Shown piece by piece: positions 1 to 11,731 of a stretch of DNA of 64,000 bases. A model generated the notes under the pieces. The model saw only the letters and a list, made by a program, of their open reading frames with translations, was not told where the DNA came from and did not search any database. Made by a program: the position numbers and the translations under genes. Location of the stretch: positions 28,543,407 through 28,607,406 of the forward strand of contig NC_079515.1 of assembly GCF_000801105.2 (NCBI RefSeq), written 5' to 3'. The stretch is from Raphanus sativus (taxonomy: Eukaryota > Streptophyta > Magnoliopsida > Brassicales > Brassicaceae). Every line of letters begins with the position of its first letter. The stretch's first letter is position 1.

Positions 1-644
1 GTTGTATTAAATTTTACTATAAATATTGTGATTTAAAATTGATTATAAAATTCAAATTTTATTATGAGATTTTATAAAACAAATATATTATTTAGACAGA
101 AACATAAAATAATAATGAAACAAAGTTACCAAAAAAAACTTTCAAAATAAGTATATATTTTTGCAAATTTAATTTAGCAAGCCTAATTTAAGTAACTAAA
201 TTGAGCCATTCTGTTATGGTTAAAAATTTGGTACATTATATTTTACAGTTACATAAGAAACGTCTATTGTGGACCTTATACCAGAATCTAAGCCCATATA
301 TTATTTTTTCCCCGGAAAAAAAGATAGAAACATATTTTTCTTTTACCGAGTTTTCTCATTTCCTTATAAATTTATGTATTTTTTTTTTAACAAAAAAGTT
401 TATATATCTCTATCCTTATCTTTTTGTGGTGCCGACTTTTTACCTTGCGAGTTCTTTCTAAACAATCAAGATAAATATACTGAAGTTTTCACTCAAATGA
501 TAAATCTACTAATTTTTACTGAAATTTTTGGCATAAAGTTATGAGTTTCTTGATTGAGGCGTATTTGATTTTTCACGATTAGGTGTATTGTTAGGTTGAA
601 CCAAAAACTACAAATAAGATAGGTGATGGTTCCATATAATTATT
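1..644. other. AT-rich intergenic DNA, nothing recognised
   Basis: This stretch is very AT-rich. It holds only short open frames made of low-complexity hydrophobic codons, with no family motif, and no repeat structure was noticed. Confidence 0.5.
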
Positions 645-1378
645 TTGATTCCGTACCCGTGTGTCCGTCCGGGTGTTTTTTAAAATTTGTAATAGATAAT
701 ATTGTTATAAAATTATGATTTATAGATATATTATATATATTTTAAATGTGTTGGTTGTTAATATTTTTGTTAGATGCTGCACTAACTAAAATTACATCTT
801 AATAAATTTGATTTTTTTTTTAATTATATTGATCACTTTTATATTGTATTTGCTTATAAATTTAACCTTTTAATATGCTTGTGTATACTAATACATTTAT
901 GTTTCTAAACCAAATATCTTATGGAATTTTTTTTTATCTTTTCAATTTAATATGTATTTCGAATTACTTTATATTGGAAATAAATGAGGAATATACAACA
1001 CTTAAAAATAAATAGTTTTAAAATTAGGGTAATATTAATGTTTGAAAGTGAAATGTTTGATTTCAAAAGAATCATGTTTGATTAGTTATTTCCATATAAC
1101 CGATTTGTATTTAAACACATAAAAATTGGAAATTTTATTTTGTAAGGTTAGATTTCGAATTAATTATGTTTGATTTTAGGAAAGATAATTAAGAAAACAT
1201 ATCTACTAATCACGTTTTTGGTAATAAACTCTCCACAAAATCTAGGCAAATCTAAATGATTAATATAGTAACTGTAATTTGAATTAATTATTTATTTTAA
1301 ATCTAATGGCACAAACTGTAATTATTTAGGAAAAATTAGGGTTAAATACTAAGTGTACTTCAGTTTTAATAGTTTAGA
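645..1378 (-). mobile_element. Degenerate Helitron-like element (minus orientation)
   Basis: The right end (1350-1378) reads, on the minus strand, TCTAAACTATTAAAACTGAA, which is the 5' terminus shared by the other Helitron copies here. On the left, a decayed CCCG..CGGG hairpin near 650-667 could be the 3' end. The interior has no coding capacity, so it would be non-autonomous. The right boundary is firm because the next Helitron abuts it directly. The left boundary is a guess. Confidence 0.45.
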
Positions 1379-2175
1379 CTAGATCTTGACCCGTGCAACC
1401 GCACGGGTGGGTATTAATTTTCTGTTTTAGTTTTTATTTATTTATACTAAATGATGTATTTGTAATACTTGATCGTTTTACATTGACTATGTTAGGGATG
1501 CGTATTTGGATACCCACTGATTCTGTTAAAATCTATTTGGGTTTGAGATTTCCGAGTTTAAAGATTTCAGCAACATTCAAATACTTATAAATTTTGGTTT
1601 CGGTTTGATTCGGGTATTTGCGGGTTCGGTTCGGATACGGATAACCCGTTTGAATTATTTTAAAATTCTCAAAATTTATATATACTTTAAAATTTTCAAA
1701 ATATATAAATTTGAGTAATGTAAGCCAAAATACCTAAATTAAAAATTAAAAAACATGTTGAACTTCAATATTTGGATGGAGAATAAATATATATTTTAAA
1801 TATTTTTGGTGTTTGATTATTGTTTATCTATTTTATATGTTTACTTTTGACTATTTTTTATATTTTCAAATAGTTTAGACAACTTTAAGTTAACAAAAAA
1901 GACAATTTTAAAATATCATTAATTGTTAAAGAATAAAAAACAAAATACATTAATCTAATTAAAAAGACAAACATTAAAATAGGAAATAAAAAAAACATTA
2001 ATCTAACTAAAAAGACAAGCATTAAAATAGGAAAAAAAAAGAAACACATTAATATAACTGAAAAAACAAACATTAAAATAGAAAATTCAATTTAATTCTC
2101 AGTGGCATGTAATTGTAAATAATACTGAAAACTAAAGGGTATTCTATATGTGTACTTCTGTTTTAATAAGATAGA
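1379..2175 (-). mobile_element. Non-autonomous Helitron
   Basis: Read on the minus strand, the element begins with TC (TCTATCTTATTAAAACAGAA, ending at 2175). It finishes with a hairpin (CCGTGC..GCACGG, about 1391-1406), a short spacer and CTAG at 1382-1379. It sits between A and T, the standard Helitron target, with no target duplication. No Rep/helicase frame is present. The interior contains short tandem repeats near 1930-2080 built on 'aaagacaaacattaaaatag'. Confidence 0.7.
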
Positions 2176-2180
2176 TGAGA

Positions 2181-2665
2181 TCTAAATTAATATTATAAAT
2201 ATATATTAACCAACTATTGCAACTAAGTTCTTTTCTATAATTTATATATATGCATGAGGTTTCATAATACTATCGTTGTTATATTAATATCAGTAACTTT
2301 GAGTTAATTAAAACTTTAATTTATTTTTACTATTTAATTCTAAAAAAATTATATTAAATCATAATATTTGTAAAATATATTTACAAATCTAAGGCAATAT
2401 CAAATTAAATGTAAACAACAAAATTAATCAATATTTTAATCTATAAAATAAACAAATTACGGTTGAATTAGAAAATTAGATATTATCTTATATATCCAAA
2501 ATTATACCTATGATTAAAATAAAATAATATTATTTGAAAAAATAGCATACTGATTACAATATAAATTACATAGTAATTTAAAAATAAAAAAATTATAGTA
2601 AACTATTTAATATATTCATTTTATAAATATTTATATCCGTGTATGCGCACGGGAAAATCACCTAG
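2181..2665 (+). mobile_element. Possible Helitron 3' end (plus orientation)
   Basis: A hairpin (CCGTG..GCACGG, about 2637-2652) is followed by GAAAATCAC and then CTAG at 2662-2665, before a T. This is the Helitron 3' terminus in the opposite orientation to its neighbour. The 5' end is not certain; an A|TCTAAATTAA at about 2180 is the nearest candidate. No coding sequence is present. Confidence 0.45.
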
Positions 2666-2840
2666 TATCCTAGATATATATATATATATCTATTCAGTTT
2701 TTGGTTGGATTTTGAGTTTGGGTTTATATGCCTAACTTAATATAATCCACAATTTATTATTGCATCGACCCCCAAGTCCTTACTCATACCCTCTTTTATT
2801 AACCACAAAACTCTCATTCACAAACACAACACACTTCACA

Positions 2841-5800
2841 TTAACACACACCATTCATCGTCTTCCTATCCATCACATACTTCCTCCATCCAACAATTAC
2901 ATCCGTCAGCTTCTCCCTTTCCACCTTCTTCCCTTTCACATTGCCAAAATCTTCAGCTCCCATCTTCCTTGATATTTTGGAAGGCAAGGTATCAAGCTCA
3001 TGAAGCACCTTCAAAATATCACCCACAAGTCTCTCGGCAAGTGTTCTTGAGAAATCTTCCCTGATGACAACACGCAGAACCGTGATGTGCTGCGCATCCG
3101 CAGGCATAGTGTAAGCGGGAACAATCCAGCCGAAACGGCGTAGCATCTCAGAGATCTCGAACTCGCTGTGGAAACTCTGACCCTTGAGAGAGAAAGCTAC
3201 GAGTGGCACTCCTACGTCCTTTGAGACAATGTTGAAACGCTCTGTTTTCTCTAACCCTTCTTTAAGAACCAACATGTTCTCTCTGCAGTTCTCCATCACA
3301 TTCTTGTAGCCCTATTCAAATGAAACACACCGCCTATATGTGCATCATGCCTATATATGTGTATTAAAAAGCCTATATGTGTGAAAAAGATTGACGAAAA
3401 TCATAAAAGAAAATTGTCCCTTTTCTTGTTTTTTGTTTTCTTTCTAACCGTAACTCCATTTAGATTTCAAATATATCCACCTAATCGGCAAATTTGGACT
3501 AGCTATATTACATGCCAGCTATAGCACTAACACTAACACAAGGATTTACATATACATATTTTTGAATCAATACACTCACCTCGAAGCCAAGACGTATGAA
3601 CTGATAGTACTGAGCAATAATTTGGCTCGATCCTACAAACAATCAAAAACGTTTATCACGTTACATAAATAACAATAAACATCATGTTCAAAGTACTGAA
3701 CAAGAAACCGAAAGATAGATACCCTTTGAGAAATTGAGAGTAAAAGTGGGTTGATCAGCACCAAGATAGTTAATATGAAAGATGAGCTCATCAGGCAAAT
3801 CATGTTGTGTCCTCCACACGACCCAGCCAACACCAGCATAGACCAGCCCATATTTATGACCACTCACATTGATACTCTTCACCAAAGGAAGCCTAAAGTC
3901 CCATTCCAGTTCAGGGTAAATAAACGGAGCTATGAAGCCTCCACTTGCTGCGTCAACGTGGATTGGAGTGTTCCAGCCAGTCTCTTCGTTTTTCTTGACC
4001 AGCAAGTCATTAAGGCGCTTGACGTCTTCGAACTCACCGGTGAGTGTTGACCCAAGCATGGCAGCAACACATATTGTGTTCTCGTCTACCATTTCTACTG
4101 CTTTCTCTGGATCCATCACGTAGTAACCTTCACTAAGCTTCACTTCTTTTAGCTCCACCTCGAAGTACCTAGCGAATTTCTCCCAAACCACCTGAAAGTA
4201 TTTTTGTGTTTGGAAGTAAGTATACTAAATGTACTCTTTTTTTTAACATCTAACTAAATGTACTTTTTAACAACCAAAATCTGCAATAAAACATGTATCG
4301 AAACTAAACTTTTTAACAAAGACAGACTAAACGAGAATGTATCAACCTATACGAACAAATGTTTTCTGAAATCTCCGTTAACTATTTTCTAACTATTACG
4401 TTTCTCGCCATTTTATTTCTTAAAATGGTAAGAAATAGTGAGATAAGATGTTATACTTACTTGAACATTGGCTCCCGTAACAATGTTGGGTTTATCATAG
4501 GGTTTACCCTCAGCTTTGCGTTTGTTCTGCCAATTCCTTTTGAAGGCCAATCCGGCTAACATGATGGCTTCTGAAGATCCGACCGTCCCTACTCCCATGG
4601 CGGTCTGAGTGTCTCCAAGAGGCGCATTGAACAGTCGAGCTATCATATTTACACATCGGTTCTGTTATTCCAAACAATTAAAAATGATGATTTATGAGCA
4701 CAAGTTTTTGCACAAAAAGAAGAAAAAAGTACATGTTTGTAGCCCTTCACCATTCGTCAGGAAATGTAAATACAAGAATGGTATATGTCCAATCGATCAA
4801 CTTCATGATCAACATATGAGAAATGAAATATAAACAAATTTGTATACTAAGGTAAACTATAGTATTGTTAGTCGGTTATATATATATCATTTATATTATA
4901 GCAAACAATATATTATTCTCGATAGAATATTCTGTGATCTTATTATCATCGATACCATAAAAATCCTTTGATCTTTTACTAAGAACGTATGGCAGTCACA
5001 CTACACAGCACATGGTATTGTCATCACCTATTCATTTTAAGAACAAACTGAGTACAAATTAATGATGAAATATCTAATTTTCACAGAAGACAACCAATGT
5101 GACTATTGACCTAGTCATCACGACATTTTAATGGTATGGTTGTCTCCTCCTAGTTTTTTTATTAGTTGATCAAAATTTAATAATATTTAATAACAATTTA
5201 AAATTTCACTAATTATTTTCAAAACTTTTATTGAAATTTGTTTGTATTATCTTGTAATATCTTTTTCTAAGAGTATGATCTTGTTATAATAGTAAAAAAT
5301 ATTTTAAAATACTAAAAATATTGTGAATAAATTGATTAGAAGTAGATTGATATTATTATCTTTTGAGGAAACTATAAAAAAATATTTTCATTAGCATATT
5401 TCATAAATAAAATATAAATAGCTTTTCTTAGATTCACCCTAAACGGTTGAGGTTCACCTCACCACTAACAAAATAGCCAATAAAATTTGACTAGTCATAT
5501 TATGTTTTTAAATAAATAATAAATAAAAAATAAAATTATAGTAATTCCTAAGAAAACAAAATTTTAACAATTATTAATTCCAAATCATAAATTCTAAATA
5601 CTAAATGCTAAATCTTAACGATGTCAGCAAAATTTTAAATCCAAGATTCTAAATAATTTATGGATTATCCAAAATAATTTATGGATTATCCAAAGGTGTA
5701 TGGATTATCCAAAAGAATTTATGGATTATCCAAAGGTTTATGCAGAGTTTAGTGTTTCTTAGTAGGATTTAAAGTTTTGATGACATTTTTTTTTGGCATT

Positions 5801-6956
5801 TAACTACTTTTTTTTTTACTTTTTTCAAAAAACATAATAGGACTTATCAAATTTTATTGGCTATTATGAATAGATAAAAATATATTAACATTCCCCTGAA
5901 TGAAAAGATGCTGAGTCGATTAATTAGTATTCTACAACAAATCCTTCTTCTTATAAAACTATAGAATTAATTGATATAAAGTTACATAATAATTTTTTAT
6001 AACAATTTGTGTATCATCTATCAATTTTTTCTAACTTTCATATTATTTTAAAATTAAACAATCACATTAAAAATTTCATGATCAATATTTTTAAAAATTT
6101 CTTTACAAAAGATGCAAATAATTATAAACCAAATGGATAAAAAATCATTTAATAGATATTGAAAATATATATTTTTAACCTTATTTAAGCTACATTATAC
6201 AATAATTAAAAATTAAAAATATATCATATTTAAATTGATTAAAATATATATTTTACAATTTTATATAATAAATCCTTAAATATATTTGTCATAATTTTGT
6301 TATTATTAAAAATATTTTAAAAGAAAAACTTATTTGTTTAACAAATATTTGGTAATATTTCATTCTACGCTGGCGCGGTTTATTATGTAGACTGGTTCTG
6401 GTTCGTTCTTGTCTAGTTTTTTCTAACAAATATAGGTTATATATATTACAATATATTTCTCAACCTAGTATTTTTTAAGAACCATTGCACAAAGTGACCC
6501 TTCCAAATCACTTGACATCACTTATTAAGAAGTACTTAGGAATATAAAGAGATGGAGAGACCTGGAACTCGGTAGTGACAGGGTACTCGTCCATGTCGAC
6601 ATAGTTTTTGTTGATAGTGTCCATAATGAGTTTGTCACACTCTGGCTCCATCCATGTCGTCACAAACGAGGCCAGGTTCAGCCTCGGGTTACCGTCAAGC
6701 ATTAGCTCATCTTTTATGATTTGATACGCAGCATCCTTTGGTATCGAACTCTCACCAATCTCATATCTTCAATTAATTCCATCATTGTTTAACGAGTAAA
6801 TTCGTTAACAAAATAAAAAAAATATTCATTAACAATAAGAAGAATTAAAAGAAGTTTTTTTCTTAATTACTTGGGAAGTGCAGTTCGGACATAACGAGAT
6901 CCAAACGTCGAGCTAACAGGTTCTTTACTTTCGGTGGTCGTTCGGCTTACAACCAT
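2841..6956 (-). CDS. GAD2: Glutamate decarboxylase 2 (six exons)
   Basis: This cytosolic PLP enzyme converts glutamate to GABA and CO2. Coding exons on the minus strand are 6956-6871, 6766-6562, 4661-4461, 4191-3723, 3632-3580 and 3311-2841. All have GT-AG borders and they sum to 1485 nt (494 aa), the usual plant GAD length. The PLP lysine lies in [11 protein letters not shown] (Lys277), and HVDAASGGF is the cofactor-contact region. The C-terminus ([18 protein letters not shown], with the Trp and flanking basic residues) is the calmodulin-binding tail by which Ca2+/calmodulin activates plant GADs. The tail ending MNGVC and the insert [11 protein letters not shown] resemble GAD2 more than GAD1, GAD3, GAD4 or GAD5. 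One oddity is VVW at residues 165-167 where relatives carry VCW. Intron 2 (1.9 kb) contains a MITE. The gene looks intact. The family assignment is secure and the paralogue number is likely. Confidence 0.93.
5471..5867. mobile_element. MITE with long inverted termini in GAD2 intron 2
   Basis: The left arm AATAGCCAATAAAATTTGA recurs inverted at 5842-5866, and the match continues inward through about 38 bp (..TATTATGTTTTT). Between the arms is AT-rich sequence with four copies of TTTATGGATTATCCAAA (about 5655-5740). No coding frame is present. The superfamily is unclear because no clean target duplication was identified. It lies inside an intron and should be spliced out. Confidence 0.55.
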
Positions 6957-7020
6957 CTTTCTTTCTTTTGGGTAGTGAGAGGAGAAGAGGGGGGAACATT
7001 ATGTAAAGAAACGATGATAC

Positions 7021-7032
7021 GTGTATATATAT
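7021..7032 (-). promoter_or_regulatory. Probable TATA box of GAD2
   Basis: TATATATA lies about 70 nt upstream of the GAD2 start codon on the minus strand. That spacing fits a short 5' leader. The assignment rests on position and sequence only. Confidence 0.4.
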
Positions 7033-7059
7033 TGACCCTACAAATACTATAATTAGTGT

Positions 7060-7249
7060 GTCTTCTTCTCACTCTTGTTATTTTTTATTTATTAGACTTA
7101 TATGTTCGAACTTAGTTTAAGGTTGACAGCGTAGGTGTTCCACATGCAAAATATGTCTTCTTTTCAATCTTGTTATTTTTTATTTATTAGACTTATATGT
7201 TCGAACTTAGTTTAAGGTTGACAGCGTAGGTGTTCCACATGCAAAATAT
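7060..7249. repeat. 95-bp tandem duplication in the GAD2 upstream region
   Basis: Copies at 7060-7154 and 7155-7249 differ at only a few bases near their starts. The shared core contains GTTCGAACTTAGTTTAAGG and GTAGGTGTTCCACATGC. The duplication begins about 100 nt upstream of the GAD2 start codon, so it doubles any promoter element within it. Confidence 0.85.
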
Positions 7250-7930
7250 CTACAAGACGGTACCATTCAGTAATTACATTCCCTATAAAGACTCATAATT
7301 GCTAATAACAAGGTTCAATTTATATTGTTCCATTACCATCAAGTCATAAATATTGTGTTTCAAACTTAGGAAATAGTTTGAGGAAGAGAAACGTGTCGTC
7401 CAGAAACAAAGAAGGCGACAAGTCATATGCAGTGGTGGACGTAGGTGAAGACATACAGTGGCACGTCCCCCATCTTTTTTTTTTCTTTCAACAGTAATCA
7501 ATTACTATACAATGAAACAAAATCGGCTAATTAGTAAAATATATGGGGCGGGGAAGCTGTAGAAGCACCAAAAAAAGTCGTAGAAGTAGGCAGAGAGAGG
7601 TGAGAGAATATCCTTGTAGAAGTAGGCAGAGAGAGGTGAGAGAATATCCTTTCTTCTTTTCTACCACAGATCCGTTTTTCAACGTTAATATTAATCAACC
7701 TGATGACAAAAAAAAATCAAGATCCAGTAATTTCAGATCAGGGATGGGATGGGATGTTTTACCCACCCATATGCACGAGGAATCACCTCATCTCGGATCA
7801 ATAAAAAGGTACAATAATGCATGAAAAATAGTATATGGAAAAAAGGAAACATGTAACAATGTTATAGCAAAAGTTTCCAATATTCCGCTTAAGCAAAAGT
7901 TCTCTCTCTTCTATTCTTATGACTGAGTCG
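7250..7930. other. Intergenic DNA with a 36-bp tandem duplication
   Basis: Between GAD2 and the isocitrate dehydrogenase remnant there is no convincing gene. A purine-rich 36-bp unit starting GTAGAAGTAGGCAGAGAGAG occurs twice in tandem (7580-7615 and 7616-7651). Open frames here are short and lack any family motif. Confidence 0.6.
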
Positions 7931-7936
7931 TCGAAC

Positions 7937-9321
7937 TTACCAAAATTTCTTAAGCTTTGACGCCGAGTCTTGTTTTTCGAGCTCATCCGCAACTGCATTG
8001 ATGAACTCCTCCGTGTTCAGGTAAGTGTCCCGCGAGAGCCTGGACAAACATATATCAATCCTGATAAGAACATGGAACTAAGATGATGAAGAAGAAATCA
8101 GCGACTTACTTTGAGCCGTGGATGATATGAGTGCAAGATCTTTGGTCATCTTTCCAGACTCCACTGTACCAACACAGGCAGCTTCGAGCTTCTCGGTAAA
8201 CTCCAAGAGTTTTGAGTTGTCATCTAACTTAGCTCTGTTCAAAGAGATGTTTGCATTCGCTTATATACTCATCTTCCTAGTTAAACAAAAACAAATAGTT
8301 AACCGTGAAGGAGATTGTTTTCTCGCTACCTGTGTGCAAGTCCACCAGTCCAAGCAAAGATGGAGGCTATGCCGTTTGTGCTAGTCTCACCACCTTTCTG
8401 GTGAATATAGTGACGGGTAACAGTTCCATGCGCTGCTTCGGCTTCAATTTTTTTCCCATCAGGGCAGACCTAATCAATGATAATCCGTTGTAAGAGAAGC
8501 AACTTATAATCAACAGCTCAAAAGGTAGCAAAGTTTGTGTCACTGATGTATACCAGAACAGATGTCATCAATCCAAGTGAACCGAACCCTACCCACATTG
8601 CAAGAAGCAATTTAGCTAACAAGAAACTTAACGAGACATAAGCACTTAAGGGCTTATATATATGTTCATTTATCACTAGACAGACCTTGTGCCACATTAT
8701 ACCTAAAACAAGTCAGACTCAGAGAAGCAGATAAGAGAAAAAAAGTGGTTTGAGTAGTCTTTCTTTATCCCAAGTTCAAACGCATACTTCTTGGTGGCTT
8801 CAGCACTTTCAACAGTAACTTTGTCATCAGTAGCATGACGGTGAGGAAGGCCAAGGTCATAGTACTTGATATCCAACTTCACAAAAGGGGTAATCAGCTG
8901 AAAACATACGAGCAAACCATTTAAAAAAAAACAAAAACAAAAAACAAAATGAACCGCATGCATCAGAAATAGGTAAAGCTATAATAAGCTATAACTCTGG
9001 TCATTTCATCACCTATTACACAAGACCAACGAAGCATATAGCGTGAGTAAAAAGTTAATTTCAAATTTAAGACTAAGGAATCGATCACTTAAAAGCTGAA
9101 AATGTATATAAGTCATTATATTGAATCTATTTCGCCGATTTGAAGCTGTAAAAACTAAAATAGTTTTACCAATATACAATGAAACGAACCAAAAAATATT
9201 CTTAGGATCATGAAACCTGAATCAACCATCGATTCAAAAACTAAAGAGATCTTGAAAGTAAAACTAGTTTATATTGCGTTTCAGAAGGTCAAGGTGGCAA
9301 ATCCCATCGTCGAGATGGATG
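7937..9321 (-). pseudogene. cICDH: Cytosolic NADP-isocitrate dehydrogenase pseudogene, deleted and partly inverted
   Basis: Exon remnants of cytosolic NADP+-isocitrate dehydrogenase (isocitrate to 2-oxoglutarate, making NADPH) lie on the minus strand. About 8897-8777 encodes the N-terminal LDIKYYDLGLPHRHATDDKV region. Exon 8588-8554 encodes GFGSLGLMTSVL. Exon 8469-8330 encodes [16 protein letters not shown] through [15 protein letters not shown]. Exon 8234-8110 encodes [20 protein letters not shown]. Exon 8039-7937 encodes the C-terminus. Several GT-AG borders survive, so this is a decayed genomic copy and not a processed one. Roughly 200-plus residues of the catalytic core are missing between the first two pieces. 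A 2-nt insertion near 8123 shifts the frame where ALIIHGSK is expected. The first coding exon (9273-9321) lies on the opposite strand and its start codon has become ATT. No functional enzyme can be made. The Arabidopsis relative is a near neighbour of GAD2, which fits the local gene order. Confidence 0.88.
9273..9321 (+). pseudogene. Inverted first coding exon of the cICDH pseudogene
   Basis: On the plus strand this reads AFQKVKVANPIVEMDG, the conserved N-terminus of cytosolic isocitrate dehydrogenase. It is followed by a canonical donor (GTGAGATC). The expected ATG is ATT. All other exons of the locus are on the minus strand, so this exon was inverted in place. Confidence 0.85.
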
Positions 9322-9480
9322 GTGAGATCTTCTTATTGTCTAGCTTTTCGTTGATTTGATACGGAAATGAAACGTATTACCTTTCGCTTGCCAACTTCGT
9401 CCTGATCTGAGAGTTGGTGAAGAAAGGCGTTGCAGGTAGAGAGGGAGGTTGTATTTATGTTATTTAGAATTTTAGATATT

Positions 9481-10140
9481 GGCTTTGATTTGGTAACATG
9501 AGTTAAACTTGATTAAATTTGAATCAGGAGTGTAACTCAAAAATGTTACCAATAATGAATTGAATTTAATCTTCTGAGTTATGATGTATTATTCTTGAGT
9601 TACAATTTTGAGTTATTCCTTTAGTGAAATTGATAACCGTGTTAACTCAACATCAAACATTTTTTCACTAGTCATGAACTATTGTTTCCCATTTGAATTA
9701 TTTTTAATTAGTATTCTAATAATTTTAATGTTAATTCTATTTGGTAGCTAAAAATTTACATACATAAAGTTACATGTAAATTTATAGGTTTCCTTTGTTA
9801 GAATATATGAACACACTTATTTATTTCATTTCAAGTTAACTTACTTTAATTAATATATATTATTTTATTTTATTTTTAAAATAGGTTAATGGCTTATTTG
9901 TTTTTAATAATTTTTACTATTTATATGTTCATATATTCATTTTTTATTAAAAATCATACTGCAACTTATACATCAAAAAGTGACGAGTCAAAAGTTTTAA
10001 TAAAATGATAACTCTTATTTTCACTACAAACTTACCACAAAAACTTATAGTTTTTACCACATAAATTTTACCGCAAATTATATCGAATTACAAATCATAC
10101 TGCAACTCAACTCTAATACTACATGTCACCAGTCGGAGCC
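9481..10140. mobile_element. PIF/Harbinger-like non-autonomous element
   Basis: The left end GGCTTTGATTTGGTAACATG pairs with the inverted right end (GGCTCCGACTGGTGACATG read inward). Both ends are flanked by ATT, giving a 3-bp target duplication. The interior is AT-rich and non-coding. The right terminus resembles that of the element at 11732-12349. The termini are imperfect, so it is an old copy. Confidence 0.5.
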
Positions 10141-10189
10141 ATTACTTTGGACCCAATTATTTTTTTCTTTTTCATATTGGTCTTTAGAG

Positions 10190-11618
10190 GGGCCGTTTGT
10201 TTGTCCATCTGTCATCGTCCATTCAGATGATCCATTTAAATGATCAAGTCAAATGATTCATCTAAATGTTTAAAAAACTATTCGTTTCTCTATTAAAATA
10301 GTTCATCTAGATGAATCATCTAAATGAACTTATGCTCGTTTGTTCATTTCTATTTTTATCTAGTTGAGTTTAGTAAGAAAATGATTTATATACTCTTGTT
10401 TTTATTTAATCATGTTTTATCCTTTTTTACTGTATTAACTTTTATTAATTAATAAAAATATAGTTTTGGTGAGAAATATTATTTTTTGGTTCTAGAGAAA
10501 AAGGTAATTTGTGATTTTAGCAGGAAAATGTGTGTTTATGGTTTTGGCGAGAATGTGATTTTATAGTTTTAACGGAAACGTAATTTTGCGATTTTGGCGA
10601 GAAATTTCTTTTTGCAGTTTTCAAAGGAAATGCGTGTTTTATGATTTTGGCGGAAAAAATCGTTTTATGGTTTTGGCTGAAAAAATGCCTTTTTGGGAGA
10701 GAAATGCGATTTACGATTTTGGAGGGAAATGATTTGGTTTACAGTTTTGGCGAGAAAATGTGTTTTTACGGTTTTGGCAGAAAATTGTTTTTTTTTACGT
10801 TTTGGTGGGAAAATGCATTTTGGCAGGAAAAATACATTTTTTAGAAAATATATTTTTGCGTTTTTGACGGAAAAATACATTTTTGCGTTTTTGGCGGGAA
10901 AACAAGTTTTCGCGTTTTTGGCGGGAAAATGAGTTTTCACGGGTTTGGTAGGAAAATACGTTTTTGCATTTTTGGTAGAAAATTCGTTTTTACGATTTTG
11001 GTGGGAATATATATTTTTTTGCAATTTTGACGAGAAAATATGTTTTCACGTTTTTGGTGGGAAATGAGTTTTTGCGGTTTAGGCGCAAAAATGAGTTTTT
11101 GCGATTTTGACGAAAAATGCATTTTATGTTTTGGAGAGAAAATACGTTTTTGCGGTTTTTGCGGAAACATTCATTTTTGCGGGAAAATATGTTTTTGCTA
11201 TTTTGGCGGAAAATGCATTTTGGACGGAAACACATTTTTGTGGTTTTGGTGAAAATTATGTTTTTACAGTTGTGGCAGAAAAATACGTTTTGTTGTTTTT
11301 GCGGAAAATGTGTTTTTTTTTTAATTTTGAAAAGAAACTTGATTTTTATGTGTTCTGGTAAAAAAATGTATCTAAACTTGAATATAAATATTTACGGTAA
11401 TAAAAAGAATTCGTTATTTGTTATTTGGGCAGGTTCATCTTCATCTAGATGCACCAATTAAACTCATCTGAATGATCAAACTAGATGAGTCTTATTTTAG
11501 ATTAAAATTTTTAAAACTTATCTAGATGTATCATTCAAATGATTTGTAATTTTATTTATAAACGAACAACAATATCATATTCATCCAGATGGTCCATATG
11601 AATGGTAACGAACATGCC
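10190..11618. mobile_element. TIR element with an internal minisatellite
   Basis: The left end GGGCCGTTTGTTTGTCCATC and the inverted right end (GGCATGTTCGTTACCATTC) are imperfect inverted repeats. Each is followed inward by many ATGATCCATCTAAATGATC-like subterminal motifs. TAGAG lies immediately outside both ends (10185-10189 and 11619-11623). The centre is occupied by a 27-bp minisatellite, described separately. No transposase was seen. The superfamily (hAT or PIF) is undecided. Confidence 0.55.
10465..11350. repeat. 27-bp minisatellite, about 30 degenerate copies
   Basis: The unit approximates GTTTTTGCGGTTTTGGCGGG followed by AAAATGA. It repeats through about 880 bp with G/C and A/T changes. 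Because 27 is a multiple of three, several frames on both strands stay open over long stretches and give repetitive Phe/Lys-rich translations. These frames are artefacts of the period and not genes. Confidence 0.85.
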
Positions 11619-11731
11619 TAGAGAATTTACATAACCCTTAAACAAGTTTTTATCATGGTGAAAATGACCAATAGATAATTGAAAAATTCTTGGATATTAT
11701 AATTTTTATATATTTATTTTTACACTAGTTA

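Noticed and set aside
201..544. Two overlapping frames of 86 and 91 codons
   Set aside because: Phe/Tyr-rich translations of AT-rich DNA with no family features.
10641..11461. Several overlapping 70-119 codon frames on both strands
   Set aside because: They all translate the 27-bp minisatellite. The frames are open because the period is a multiple of three, and they show no domain.
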